Notes: generated by a model not told the origin, from the letters alone. A stretch of DNA of 10,672 nt from Lysobacteraceae bacterium (GCA_004173415.1 SEHC01000045.1:1-10672), one strand, 5' to 3'; shown: positions 1-6,896, counted from the first letter of the stretch. Made by a program: numbers and translations.

Positions 1-356
1 ACCGGGAAGTGCACGCGCATGCGCTCGCGCCAGTAGTAGTTGACGTCGACATGCGGCTTGACCTCGGCCTGGCCGGACAGGCGCATCAGCCGCGCCCTGC
101 CCCAGGTCGCGCCCATCGAACCGAGCACCTGCATCAGGTACGGGCACCGGGCCAGCCACGGGGTCGGCCGCATCGGCCCGGCCAGTTCGTCGTTGTCCGG
201 GTCGCCGCCGGTGGTGATCAGGGTCAGCGCGCTGTTGCCATCGTCGCGCTGGGTGCGCCCGCGCCAGGCCGCCGGATCGATCGCCGCGATCTCGCGGGCC
301 ATCTCCGGCGCGTCGAACATTACCGGCAATTGCAGGAACGGGACTTGCAGTTTCAT
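1..356 (-). CDS. Aspartyl/asparaginyl beta-hydroxylase-like 2-oxoglutarate/Fe(II) oxygenase, 3' end cut by window
   Basis: Only the first 118 residues lie in the window; the frame is open to the left edge. The sequence starts MKLQVPFLQL and contains RLSGQAEVKPHVDVNYYW (about residues 92-109) followed by RERMRVHFP. The H-x-D pair (H102, D104) in a KPHVD context followed by R-x-R-x-H-x-P is the iron-binding first half of the Asp/Asn beta-hydroxylase family (cupin/double-stranded beta-helix fold), which uses Fe(II), O2 and 2-oxoglutarate; the distal His and the 2-oxoglutarate-binding Arg would lie beyond the edge. No signal peptide is seen, so it is probably cytoplasmic. The ATG at 356 is the first good start; the ribosome site is weak (GGAAA about 4 nt upstream). 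It follows the TonB receptor by 148 bp but is separated from it by a strong terminator, so it probably has its own promoter. The substrate is unknown; protein Asp/Asn residues or a free or peptide-bound amino acid are the family options. Confidence 0.8.
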   Translation of the reverse strand, partial: MKLQVPFLQLPVMFDAPEMAREIAAIDPAAWRGRTQRDDGNSALTLITTGGDPDNDELAGPMRPTPWLARCPYLMQVLGSMGATWGRARLMRLSGQAEVKPHVDVNYYWRERMRVHFP

Positions 357-385
357 CGGGTTTCCGCGGCGATTCCAAGGCCGCA

Positions 386-414
386 AGTGTGGTGTCGGTC
401 CGCGCCGGAGTCAA
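386..414 (-). promoter_or_regulatory. Possible sigma70-type promoter for the hydroxylase gene
   Basis: On the minus strand TTGACT (409-414, five of six matches to TTGACA) is followed after 17 nt by CACACT (386-391, three of six matches to TATAAT). It lies downstream of the terminator of the receptor gene and about 30 nt upstream of the hydroxylase start at 356, where a promoter is needed. The -10 match is poor, so this is tentative. Confidence 0.25.
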
Positions 415-461
415 AGCGCGGGCCGGAGCGGGCCGCCGGCGGCGGTCGACGAGGTGGCCAG

Positions 462-487
462 AAAAAAGGCCCCGGCATGCCGGGGCC
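462..487 (-). terminator. Intrinsic terminator after the TonB-dependent receptor gene
   Basis: On the minus strand an 8-bp all-GC stem, GGCCCCGG / CCGGGGCC (468-475 with 480-487), closes a CATG loop and is followed directly by six Ts (462-467). The stem plus loop form a perfect 20-bp palindrome. It starts 17 nt after the receptor stop codon and points the right way, so it should end that transcript before the hydroxylase gene. On the plus strand no T tract follows, so it is not bidirectional. Confidence 0.9.
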
Positions 488-504
488 CTGTTGCGGTGCC
501 GCGG

Positions 505-3282
505 TCAGTTGAAGCTGAACTTGGCCCCCACCGTGTAGTAGCGGCCGATCGCGCCGCTGAAGTGCAGCGGGTTGTAGTTGACCGCACCATAGGTGAGCGG
601 ATCCAGCGGGGCGATCTTGTCGGTGGCATTGAGCACCGAGGCGAACAGTTCCAGCGAATCGGTCGCCTTCCAGCGGCCGGACAGGTCGACCGTGTAGAAC
701 GACGGGATCCGGCAGCCGTTGGGCGCGTCGCTGCCGTCGGCGAAGGTGTTGGCGCAGGTATCGCCTTCGAACGCCACGTTCTTGAAGCTGCCGATGTAAT
801 TGACGATGCCGCTCACGCTGACGCTGCCCACGTCCCAGGTGGCGCCGAAGTTGACCCGGTCCTTCGGCGTGCCGATGCAGTTGGTCACGTCGCAGTTGCC
901 GTGGGTGCCGGCGTACTCGACCACGCCGGTGCCGTCGTCGCGTTCGAACGAGCGCAGGCGCGACCATTGCAGGTCCAGCCCGAGCTTGCCGTAGCGGCCC
1001 ATGTCGAAGCGCTGGTTGATGTCGAAATCGAAGCCTTCGACCTGGGTGTAGGCGGAGTTGATGTAGTCCACGCTGACCGCCAGCAGGGTGCCGCTGTTGG
1101 GAATGCCCGGGAGGTCGTTGTCGCCGCGCACGCCCCGCCCCGCCGCCAGCGCGGCTTCGGTGTCGCCCTGGTTGATCTCGTTGCTGCGCTTGATCCGCCA
1201 CGCATCGAGGGTCATCGTCGTCGAGGACGTCGGCTGCAGCACGATGCCGATGTTGTAGCTCTTGGACTCTTCCGGCTCCAGGTCCGGATTGGGCGTGGTG
1301 ATGACCGCCAGGTTGACGCCGCAGTCGGCCTGGGTGGCGCCCGGCGCCGGCGTGCCGCCGGGGCAACGGACCGGATCGCGCACCGTGCTGAATCCGGCCA
1401 GGCCGCCGTCGCCGTTCTCGGCCGGGTTCGGGGCGCGGAAGCCTTCGGCATAGCTGGCCCGCAATGCGATCCAGTCCGCCGGGGTCCACTTGACCCCGAC
1501 CTTGGGTGTGCTCGCGGTATCGCCGCCCTTGTACTTGTCGAACCGCCACGCGCCGGACAACTCCAGCGTCTCGGTGACCGGCGCGGCGATTTCGCCGTAG
1601 GCCACGGCTACTTCCTGGACGCCGCTGTAGGCGGAGAAGCCCAGGCCGATGATGTCGCCGATGTCGGTGTAGGTCTGCGGCGAGAGCTTGGCCGACTGGC
1701 GCCGGTATTCGGCGCCCAGCGCCAGGCCCATCGGCCCGCCCTTCAGGTCCATCAGCGGCCGCGAGGCCTTGAAGTCGATCATGTTCAGGCTGGTCGAGGC
1801 GTCGGCATGGATGGTCGGCGAGATGAAGTCGTACAGGGCCTGCGAATTCAGGCCGGTGTCATCGCCGATCCGCCACCAGCCGACCGGGCTGTTGGGATCG
1901 GTCAATGCCGTGCGTACGGCGCTGTAGCGCAGGAAGCCGTCGCGCTCGTTGACCAGCTTGGTCGAGGAGTGCAGGTAGGCGGTGTCGATGTCCCATTCGC
2001 CCCAGGTGCCCTTGGTCCCGATCAGGAAGCGGCGGAACTCGTTGTCGTTGCGGGTCACGCGCGGGCCGACGTCGAAGGCGGCGTAGCGCAACCGCGCATC
2101 CACGCCCAGCGGATTGTCCGGGTGCAGCGCGCCGAGCACCGTGGCGCCCGGGCCGCTGCTGGCGTTGACCGGGCCACCGGGATAACCCCAGGAGCCGGAC
2201 ACGCCCGACGGCGTGTTGTAGAACACGTTCTTCTTCTTGGAATAGCCGCCCTCGATGTACAGGTCGAAGTTGTCGTTCAACCTGAAGGTGCCGCGGGCGA
2301 ACAGGTTGCCGAACTCCTCGCTCGGGGTGAGGCTGCGGAACTGCTGGGTTTCCCACAGGCAGCCGCCGCCCGGGTCCGGGGTGAAGCTGGAGAACGCGGC
2401 GCAACCCGGCAGCGACTGGAACAGGCCGGTGGCCGGGTCGCGAATCGAGCCGACCGGCGAATTGCCGGCCACGGTGCCGCCGGCGGTGATCGCGCCGACC
2501 AGGTTGAAGAACTGGCTGCCTGCCGAGCGGTCGTAGCCGTACGGACTGAGGTCGCCATTGCCGATCCACTTGCGGTTGCGGCGATCGCGGATGGCGATGT
2601 CGTCGGTCTTGCTGACGTCGATGCTGATGAAGGCGTTGAAGTCGTCCTCGGCCAGGTCGCCGACGCCCGCGGTGAACGAGGCCTTGCGGGCGTTGCCGTC
2701 GCTGTCGCCGGAGGTGCCGTAGGAAATCTTGCCGCTGGCGCCGGTGAAGTCGCTGCGCAGGATGATGTTGACCACGCCGGCGATCGCGTCGGAGCCGTAG
2801 ATGGCCGACGCGCCGTCCTTGAGCACCTCGACGCGCTCGACCGCGTCCATCGGGATAACGCTGAGGTCGGTGAACACCTTCTGGCCGTCGTCGGCCAGGC
2901 CGTACGGCGCGATGCGGCGCCCGTTCAACAGCACCAGGGTCGAGGACGCGCCCAGGCCGCGCAGCGAGATGCCGGCGCCGCCACCGGCGAAGCCGGTGCC
3001 GAACGACTTGGGAATCGAGCCGGCGCCATCGGCCGTCAGGGTCTGCAGGAACTCGGCGATGGTCGCCTTGCCGGTCCGGTCGATCTGTTCGCGCGTGACC
3101 ACCTGCACCGGCGAGGAAGTTTCGATCTGGGTGCGCGGGATGTTGGATCCGGTGACCACGATCCGGTCCAGTTCGGTCGCCTCTTCCGTGGTCGCCTCCT
3201 GGGCCTGCGTGGCGAAGGGCGCGGCCAGGATCAGCGCGATGCCTGCCGGCAGCGTGGCGCGCCGTAGTTTGCTGTAGGTCAT
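505..3282 (-). CDS. TonB-dependent outer-membrane receptor, complete (925 aa)
   Basis: A gated outer-membrane beta-barrel that takes up a ligand using TonB/ExbBD energy. N-terminal signal peptide: KLRR, a hydrophobic core LPAGIALILAAPFA, probable cleavage after A27 (ATQA-QE). Then a plug-entry stretch LDRIVVTGSNI (38-48) typical of these receptors. Plug domain about 50-175 with GISLRGLGASSTLVLLNGRR (104-123) and VERVEVLKDGASAIYGSDAI (148-167). The rest is a barrel with alternating hydrophobic strands, a late YNIGI strand and the terminal strand YYTVGAKFSFN. The length is normal for the family. The start at 3282 is chosen because GGAG lies 9 nt upstream and the signal peptide begins there; an upstream in-frame ATG would overlap the AraC gene by about 150 bp. 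It starts 47 nt after the AraC gene on the same strand, so it is likely controlled by or co-transcribed with it. No feature reveals the ligand; there is no extra N-terminal signalling (FecA-type secretin/STN) domain. Confidence 0.95.
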   Translation of the reverse strand: MTYSKLRRATLPAGIALILAAPFATQAQEATTEEATELDRIVVTGSNIPRTQIETSSPVQVVTREQIDRTGKATIAEFLQTLTADGAGSIPKSFGTGFAGGGAGISLRGLGASSTLVLLNGRRIAPYGLADDGQKVFTDLSVIPMDAVERVEVLKDGASAIYGSDAIAGVVNIILRSDFTGASGKISYGTSGDSDGNARKASFTAGVGDLAEDDFNAFISIDVSKTDDIAIRDRRNRKWIGNGDLSPYGYDRSAGSQFFNLVGAITAGGTVAGNSPVGSIRDPATGLFQSLPGCAAFSSFTPDPGGGCLWETQQFRSLTPSEEFGNLFARGTFRLNDNFDLYIEGGYSKKKNVFYNTPSGVSGSWGYPGGPVNASSGPGATVLGALHPDNPLGVDARLRYAAFDVGPRVTRNDNEFRRFLIGTKGTWGEWDIDTAYLHSSTKLVNERDGFLRYSAVRTALTDPNSPVGWWRIGDDTGLNSQALYDFISPTIHADASTSLNMIDFKASRPLMDLKGGPMGLALGAEYRRQSAKLSPQTYTDIGDIIGLGFSAYSGVQEVAVAYGEIAAPVTETLELSGAWRFDKYKGGDTASTPKVGVKWTPADWIALRASYAEGFRAPNPAENGDGGLAGFSTVRDPVRCPGGTPAPGATQADCGVNLAVITTPNPDLEPEESKSYNIGIVLQPTSSTTMTLDAWRIKRSNEINQGDTEAALAAGRGVRGDNDLPGIPNSGTLLAVSVDYINSAYTQVEGFDFDINQRFDMGRYGKLGLDLQWSRLRSFERDDGTGVVEYAGTHGNCDVTNCIGTPKDRVNFGATWDVGSVSVSGIVNYIGSFKNVAFEGDTCANTFADGSDAPNGCRIPSFYTVDLSGRWKATDSLELFASVLNATDKIAPLDPLTYGAVNYNPLHFSGAIGRYYTVGAKFSFN

Positions 3283-3291
3283 TCGAGGAAT

Positions 3292-3295
3292 CTCC
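3292..3295 (-). promoter_or_regulatory. Ribosome binding site fixing the receptor start
   Basis: GGAG on the minus strand, 9 nt before the ATG at 3282. It supports this start over an upstream in-frame ATG at 3486, which lies inside the neighbouring regulator gene. Confidence 0.7.
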
Positions 3296-3329
3296 GGTTT
3301 CGTTATGAGTGTGTTAACGCATGACGAAG

Positions 3330-4259
3330 TTACGTACCGAAGGCCAGGACTGCTTTGCGGCGGATGCCATCTTGGTTTGCCGAATCTGCTGTCAAGTCGC
3401 GTGCATTCAGCCGGTACAGCGAAGGCGGCATGCCATGGCGCTCGCGGAACGCGCGCGAGAAGCTGCAGTTGTTCTCGAAGCCGCACACCGCGCCTATTTC
3501 GCTGACCGACAGGCTGGTGCTGGCCAGCAGCGAGGCGGCATGCTCGAGCCGCAGCCGCGCGGCCATCGCCTGCGGGCCTTCGCCATACAGGGCGTGGAAG
3601 ATCTTGGTGAAATACCAGGTCGAGACGTTGCTCAGGCTGGCCAGTTCGGCCAGGCGCACATTGCGGTCGACGTTGCCCTCCAGGAACAGGCGCGCCCGCT
3701 GCATGCGGTCGAAGACCTGGCTCTTGCGCCGCAGCGAGCGGCCCGGGCAGTGCTCGACCAGGCGCCTGAAATCATGCTGCACATTGCAGATATGGCGCAG
3801 CAGCGGCACCAGCGCCTTGCCGTCGGCGGCGGCGGCAGCCGTGCCGCTGCGCGCGAACAGTTCCGTTTGCCGCCACAGGCGCAGGCACTGTCGCAATTCG
3901 CTCTTGGTCATGCGGCCACGGCCGGTGTGCAGGTCGAGATAGGTGAACTGGCGGATCCGGGTGCGCATCGCCGCCGGCATCAGCACGCCCAGCACCAGGC
4001 CGTCGCGGTTGGCGTAGACCGAGGGCCGCGAATCGGGCTCGAGCACGATCCATTCCCCGGCCTGCAGGTGGAAACGGCCTTCCCGCCCGTCCAGCTCGAC
4101 GCTGCCGCGGACCACCACCCAGAACGACAGCAGGGGCACCTGGACCACCAGGCTGCCGCTGCGGCTGGCGGCCACCACGCTGGCCAGTTCGGGATTGGCG
4201 AACTCTCCGCTCGCCTCCAGCAACTGGTTGCGATCCATCCACGCGGTTTGCATCTTCAT
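3330..4259 (-). CDS. AraC/XylS-family transcriptional regulator (309 aa)
   Basis: A cytoplasmic DNA-binding regulator. Residues about 36-92 look like a small cupin-type sensor domain (WVVVRGSVELDG, then FHLQAGEWIVLEPDS). The C-terminal residues about 185-285 form the two-helix-turn-helix AraC domain: first HTH around VRLAELASLSNVSTWYFTKI, then the linker GPQAMAARLRLEHAASLL, then the second HTH SVSEIGAVCGFENNCSFSRA with FRERHGMPPSLYR, a close match to the family signature. Residues about 120-180 are a helical linker. Two starts compete: ATG 4265 has AGGAA touching it, while ATG 4259 has AGGAA at a proper 6-nt spacing, so 4259 is preferred. The gene lies between the propeller regulator and the TonB receptor on the same strand, 47 nt from the receptor, which is its most likely target. 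A composite repeat about 95-137 nt upstream could be its own or its neighbour's operator. The effector is unknown. Confidence 0.93.
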   Translation of the reverse strand: MKMQTAWMDRNQLLEASGEFANPELASVVAASRSGSLVVQVPLLSFWVVVRGSVELDGREGRFHLQAGEWIVLEPDSRPSVYANRDGLVLGVLMPAAMRTRIRQFTYLDLHTGRGRMTKSELRQCLRLWRQTELFARSGTAAAAADGKALVPLLRHICNVQHDFRRLVEHCPGRSLRRKSQVFDRMQRARLFLEGNVDRNVRLAELASLSNVSTWYFTKIFHALYGEGPQAMAARLRLEHAASLLASTSLSVSEIGAVCGFENNCSFSRAFRERHGMPPSLYRLNARDLTADSANQDGIRRKAVLAFGT

Positions 4260-4265
4260 GGCCAT

Positions 4266-4270
4266 TTCCT
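4266..4270 (-). promoter_or_regulatory. Ribosome binding site that decides the AraC-gene start
   Basis: AGGAA on the minus strand sits 6 nt before ATG 4259 but touches ATG 4265, so it favours the shorter form, which lacks the first two residues (M-A) of the longer frame. Confidence 0.55.
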
Positions 4271-4353
4271 GTTGGGGGATTGGCCACTGGTGTGATCCAG
4301 ACGGTGCCGAATCTCAGGAAATCGAACCGAAATTTTTCCGATATCTTTCCAAT

Positions 4354-4396
4354 GCGTACCGATCGACTTGTTTATCAACGACTTGTCGCGGTACGC
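4354..4396 (-). promoter_or_regulatory. Composite repeat upstream of the AraC gene (candidate operator)
   Basis: Two nested symmetries lie in 43 bp. The outer arms GCGTACCG (4354-4361) and CGGTACGC (4389-4396) are an exact 8-bp inverted repeat. Between them CGACTTGT occurs twice in the same orientation (4364-4371 and 4379-4386), 15 bp apart from start to start. The stretch 4320-4380 is AT-rich relative to the surroundings, as expected of a promoter region, and lies between the stop of the propeller regulator (4412) and the AraC start (4259). Direct repeats are the usual binding pattern of both AraC-family and PhoB-type winged-helix regulators, and both are encoded next door. The operator role is inferred; no clear -35/-10 pair could be assigned. 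Confidence 0.5.
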
Positions 4397-4411
4397 GTCG
4401 CCGCGCGTGGG

Positions 4412-6673
4412 TCAATCCCGCTTCGCCAGCCCTGTGCCGGAAGTAATGACCGACAGGTCGGCGAGGCCGACATCGGCATTGTTGGACACGTCCAGGGTGA
4501 GGAAAACCGCCTTGCCGGTGCGGTCGGCGCTGGGACTCAGGGGCCAGGCTTCGACTTCCTTGTCCAGGCAGAGTGGCGATTGCGAAGACGGCGTCCCCAT
4601 CTTCGACCAGCCCGTGGCGCAGCGCTCGCTCCAGTCGAGGAAATAGACGCCGTCGGCACCGATGTCCCAACGCTTGTACTCGCGGGCCAGCCGCGGACGG
4701 GCCGCATCCACTACCTGGACGTCCTGCAGCCCGGTGCTCGCGCTCCAGGTGCCGGGCTTGGTCACGCGGGTGAAATAGATGCGGTCGTTGCGCGCGTCGA
4801 ATCGCACCAGGGCCACGTCCTGCAGGGTCGCCAGTTCCCGCCATGGGGACTGCGAACGATCGTAGAGGACCGCGCGCAGGCGGCCCTCGCCACTGTCAGA
4901 GCCGACGATCAGCTGGTTCGCCTCGCCGGTGTAGGCGGCGTAGATCGGGCTGGGCGCGGGCACCGGCAGTTCGTGCACGCGACCGCTTTCCACTTCCACG
5001 TCGTACAGGGCCTGCTGGCCGGACTGGTTGCCCACCACCAGCAGGCGGCTGCCGTCCTCAGACCATACCGGCATGTGCCGCGGCACCGGCATGATCGTGT
5101 CGACCGGCCTGGCGCTGTCCGGCTTGTCCACTTCGCCTATCCACAGCTCCAGCCGCGAGCCCCGGTCGGAAATGAAGGCCAGCTGGCGTCCGTCGGGCGA
5201 GATCGCCGGCAGCATGTCCGAGCGGCTGGAAGAGAACAGGCGCTGCTTGCGCACCTGGCCGCCCGCGCCAGGCAGGTCGAAGCGGAACACGCCCGAGGTG
5301 GACTGGTCGACGATGAAGACCATCGACGGAGAATGGCGGGCGATGTCAGGGAAGATGCCGGTGTCCTGCATGTCCAGCTTGTTGATCGCGCCGCTGGCCA
5401 TGTCGTAGTGGTACATGCCCATCTTGTTGCCGATGTAACTGAAGATCAGGCCGCTGCCATCGGGCAGCCAGTCCCAGCCGCGGATGTCGCTCTTGATCCG
5501 GGTCAGGCGCACCGGCGCGCCACCGCCGGCCGGCATCTTCCACAGGTCCGACAGCGAGATGTTGCGCCGGAACACGATCCAGCGGCCATCGGGCGAATAA
5601 CGTGGATCGATGTCGATGTCGCCATCGGCGATCGGGTACTGCAGCGTGCGCCACTGGCCGCTGGCGATGTCCAGCAACCGCAGCGGGCTGGCGCGTTCGC
5701 CCGGAGACGCCCTGGTCTCCAGCCCCATCAGCAGTCCGCTGCCATCGGGCGTCCAGTCATAGCTGGACACCGCGCCGGCGAAGCAGTCGGCGATCTTGCG
5801 CTCGTTGCCGCCGCTGGCGGCGATGAGCATGAGGCTGCAACGGCTGTCCTGGAAGCGGGCGAAGGCCAGGGTCCTTCCATCCGGCGACCACACCGGCAGC
5901 ACATCGCTGTGCCCCGCCGGCGGCACCGTCAACGGCCTGGCCGGCACGTGCGCCGCGCTCTGCAGCATGATCGTGCCGATGCCTTTGTCGTCGACCTGCA
6001 CGTAGGCCACCATCGCGCCGTCAGGCGACAGGTTGGCGCTGGTCTCGCGGCCGGGACGGGAAGTGATGGTTACAAACGGCAACGAATCCGCGGTGGCGAT
6101 GGCGGCGGCCGGCACGGTGGCCGCCGGCGCCGCCGGTGATTGGCGATGGGTGAAGTACCAGGTGCTGGCACCGGCCACGACCACGGCCAGCGCCGCGACG
6201 GCCGTCGCCATGGCCGGCACGCGCCGTCGCGGTGGCGCGGGGACCACCGGCGGCGGGGCCTGGATCACGTCCGCTTCCGCAGGCACGGCCGTGGCGTCGT
6301 TGTCCGTCCCATGGTCCTGCAACCATTCGATCGGCGCGACCAGGCGGTACCCACCCTTGGATATCGTTTCCAGGTAGCGGGGCGCGTCGCGATCGTCGGC
6401 GAACGCCTTGCGCAACTGGCCGACCGCCTGGGTCAGCACGTCGTCGGTGGGCATGGTGTCCGGCCACACCCATTCCAGCAGGGCTTCGCGGCTGACGACC
6501 TTGCCTTGCTGTCCGGCCAGCGCAAGCAGGACGTGCAGCGCCTTGACCGTGAGCCGGCTGGGTTCATGCTGCGCGCGGCCACTGACTTCGCGTCGCGGCA
6601 GGTCGACGATGAAGTCGCCGACCTTCAGCCAGTCAGTCTCCTGGTACAGCGGATGGGAACGCGGATTCAACAT
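4412..6673 (-). CDS. Membrane-anchored winged-helix (PhoB/CadC-type) regulator with TolB-like propeller sensor (753 aa)
   Basis: A one-component sensor-regulator. Residues about 17-113 form an OmpR/PhoB-type winged helix (SRLTVKALHVLLALAG, GKVVSREALLEWVWPD, TDDVLTQAVGQLRKAF, then the wing YLETISKGGYRLVAP). A proline-rich linker (about 139-153) follows, then one transmembrane helix about 154-174 (AMATAVAALAVVVAGASTWYF) preceded by RRR, giving N-in/C-out topology. The rest is a periplasmic beta-propeller with at least seven PD40/TolB-like blade signatures: SPDG 216, WSPDG 262, WTPDG 307, YSPDG 359, WLPDG 402, ISPDG 491 and WSEDG 537. The architecture is that of CadC/ToxR-like membrane regulators, but with a propeller sensor. 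The first ATG in the frame (6757) precedes sequence unlike the family; ATG 6673, just before the winged helix, is preferred although its ribosome site (GGAAA, 10 nt away) is weak. The gene is divergent from the sulfotransferase and 152 bp upstream of the AraC gene on the same strand. The ligand is unknown. Confidence 0.92.
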   Translation of the reverse strand: MLNPRSHPLYQETDWLKVGDFIVDLPRREVSGRAQHEPSRLTVKALHVLLALAGQQGKVVSREALLEWVWPDTMPTDDVLTQAVGQLRKAFADDRDAPRYLETISKGGYRLVAPIEWLQDHGTDNDATAVPAEADVIQAPPPVVPAPPRRRVPAMATAVAALAVVVAGASTWYFTHRQSPAAPAATVPAAAIATADSLPFVTITSRPGRETSANLSPDGAMVAYVQVDDKGIGTIMLQSAAHVPARPLTVPPAGHSDVLPVWSPDGRTLAFARFQDSRCSLMLIAASGGNERKIADCFAGAVSSYDWTPDGSGLLMGLETRASPGERASPLRLLDIASGQWRTLQYPIADGDIDIDPRYSPDGRWIVFRRNISLSDLWKMPAGGGAPVRLTRIKSDIRGWDWLPDGSGLIFSYIGNKMGMYHYDMASGAINKLDMQDTGIFPDIARHSPSMVFIVDQSTSGVFRFDLPGAGGQVRKQRLFSSSRSDMLPAISPDGRQLAFISDRGSRLELWIGEVDKPDSARPVDTIMPVPRHMPVWSEDGSRLLVVGNQSGQQALYDVEVESGRVHELPVPAPSPIYAAYTGEANQLIVGSDSGEGRLRAVLYDRSQSPWRELATLQDVALVRFDARNDRIYFTRVTKPGTWSASTGLQDVQVVDAARPRLAREYKRWDIGADGVYFLDWSERCATGWSKMGTPSSQSPLCLDKEVEAWPLSPSADRTGKAVFLTLDVSNNADVGLADLSVITSGTGLAKRD

Positions 6674-6705
6674 GGGCGCTTGGTTTCCAGAGCCTGGACT
6701 GCATA

Positions 6706-6735
6706 ACGGTGAACACGGGCATGCACGGTCATGCA
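6706..6735. repeat. Phased ACGG repeats / 10-bp tandem repeat upstream of the propeller regulator
   Basis: CGGGCATGCA (6716-6725) is followed directly by CGGTCATGCA (6726-6735), a 10-bp tandem repeat with one mismatch, and by a further GG. The core ACGG[T/G] starts at 6706, 6715 and 6725, so three copies sit about one helical turn apart. The array lies 33-62 nt upstream of the start at 6673. PhoB/OmpR-type winged helices bind direct repeats of about one turn, so autoregulation by the adjacent gene product is a reasonable inference. Confidence 0.4.
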
Positions 6736-6751
6736 GGTGGACAACATACGC

Positions 6752-6764
6752 AAACAAGTCGTTG
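6752..6764 (+). promoter_or_regulatory. ACAAGTCGTTG motif shared with the AraC upstream region
   Basis: AAACAAGTCGTTG occurs here. The 11-mer ACAAGTCGTTG is identical to the minus-strand copy at 4376-4386, and the 10-mer AAACAAGTCG is identical to the minus-strand copy at 4364-4373. The motif lies about 80 nt upstream of the propeller-regulator start, next to a TATGTT hexamer. An exact 11-mer in two regulator upstream regions suggests a common binding protein; function is inferred. Confidence 0.4.
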
Positions 6765-6809
6765 GCCGCAGGAATAACACCTTCACGTCGATGCCGCTAG
6801 ATTGTCCGT

Positions 6810-6896
6810 CACAAGATCCAATCGCATCGAGCCGCAGGCGCATCTCTCTCCGCCTGCAATGGCACTTCCCTGTTGCGCCGCAAGGCGCAATTTTTT
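6810..6896 (+). ncRNA. Candidate small RNA or attenuated leader ending in an intrinsic terminator
   Basis: Two hairpins lie in tandem on the plus strand. The first has a 7-bp stem GCAGGCG / CGCCTGC (6834-6840 with 6851-6857) and a pyrimidine loop CATCTCTCTC, an exposed CU-rich loop of the sort seen in base-pairing small RNAs. The second is a terminator (6873-6896). No plus-strand gene lies upstream that needs this terminator, since the neighbouring gene is on the minus strand, so a short transcript must start in the same intergenic region if the terminator is used. The 5' end is a guess from a weak ATAACA-18-TAGATT pair (6774-6803). It could instead be a premature-termination leader of the sulfotransferase gene, 217 nt downstream. 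I do not recognise a known RNA family. Confidence 0.35.
6873..6896 (+). terminator. Intrinsic terminator with GCAA tetraloop inside the divergent region
   Basis: A perfect 7-bp stem TTGCGCC (6873-6879) / GGCGCAA (6884-6890) closes a GCAA (GNRA-type) tetraloop and is followed by six Ts (6891-6896). The structure and T tract point in the plus direction only. Its position, far from any plus-strand stop codon, is the odd part. Confidence 0.75.

Noticed and set aside
40..3267. A plus-strand open frame of 1075 codons opposite the TonB receptor
   Set aside because: It is exactly antisense to a clear receptor. Its translation is a low-complexity run rich in R, A, G, V and Q with no domain, and it is explained by the GC3-biased codons of the real gene, which leave few stops in the complementary frame.
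3283..3329. TTAACA (minus strand, 3312-3317) as a -35 box of a receptor promoter, and the CGTTA...TAACG dyad (3301-3319)
   Set aside because: The hexamer 17 nt further on is GAGATT, a poor -10 overlapping the ribosome site, and would start the transcript at the ATG. The 5-bp dyad is too short to rely on.
3283..3486. Longer start for the TonB receptor at 3486
   Set aside because: It would overlap the end of the AraC gene, put 68 unrelated residues before a clear signal peptide, and ignore the GGAG site 9 nt before 3282.
4280..6139. A plus-strand open frame of 619 codons opposite the propeller regulator
   Set aside because: Same cause: antisense shadow of a GC-rich gene, with Arg/His/Gln/Ala-rich sequence, no recognisable motif and no ribosome site.
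6674..6757. Longer start for the propeller regulator at 6757
   Set aside because: The added residues are Cys/Pro/His-rich and unlike the family; the usual start is just before the winged helix. It would also place the phased ACGG repeats inside the gene.
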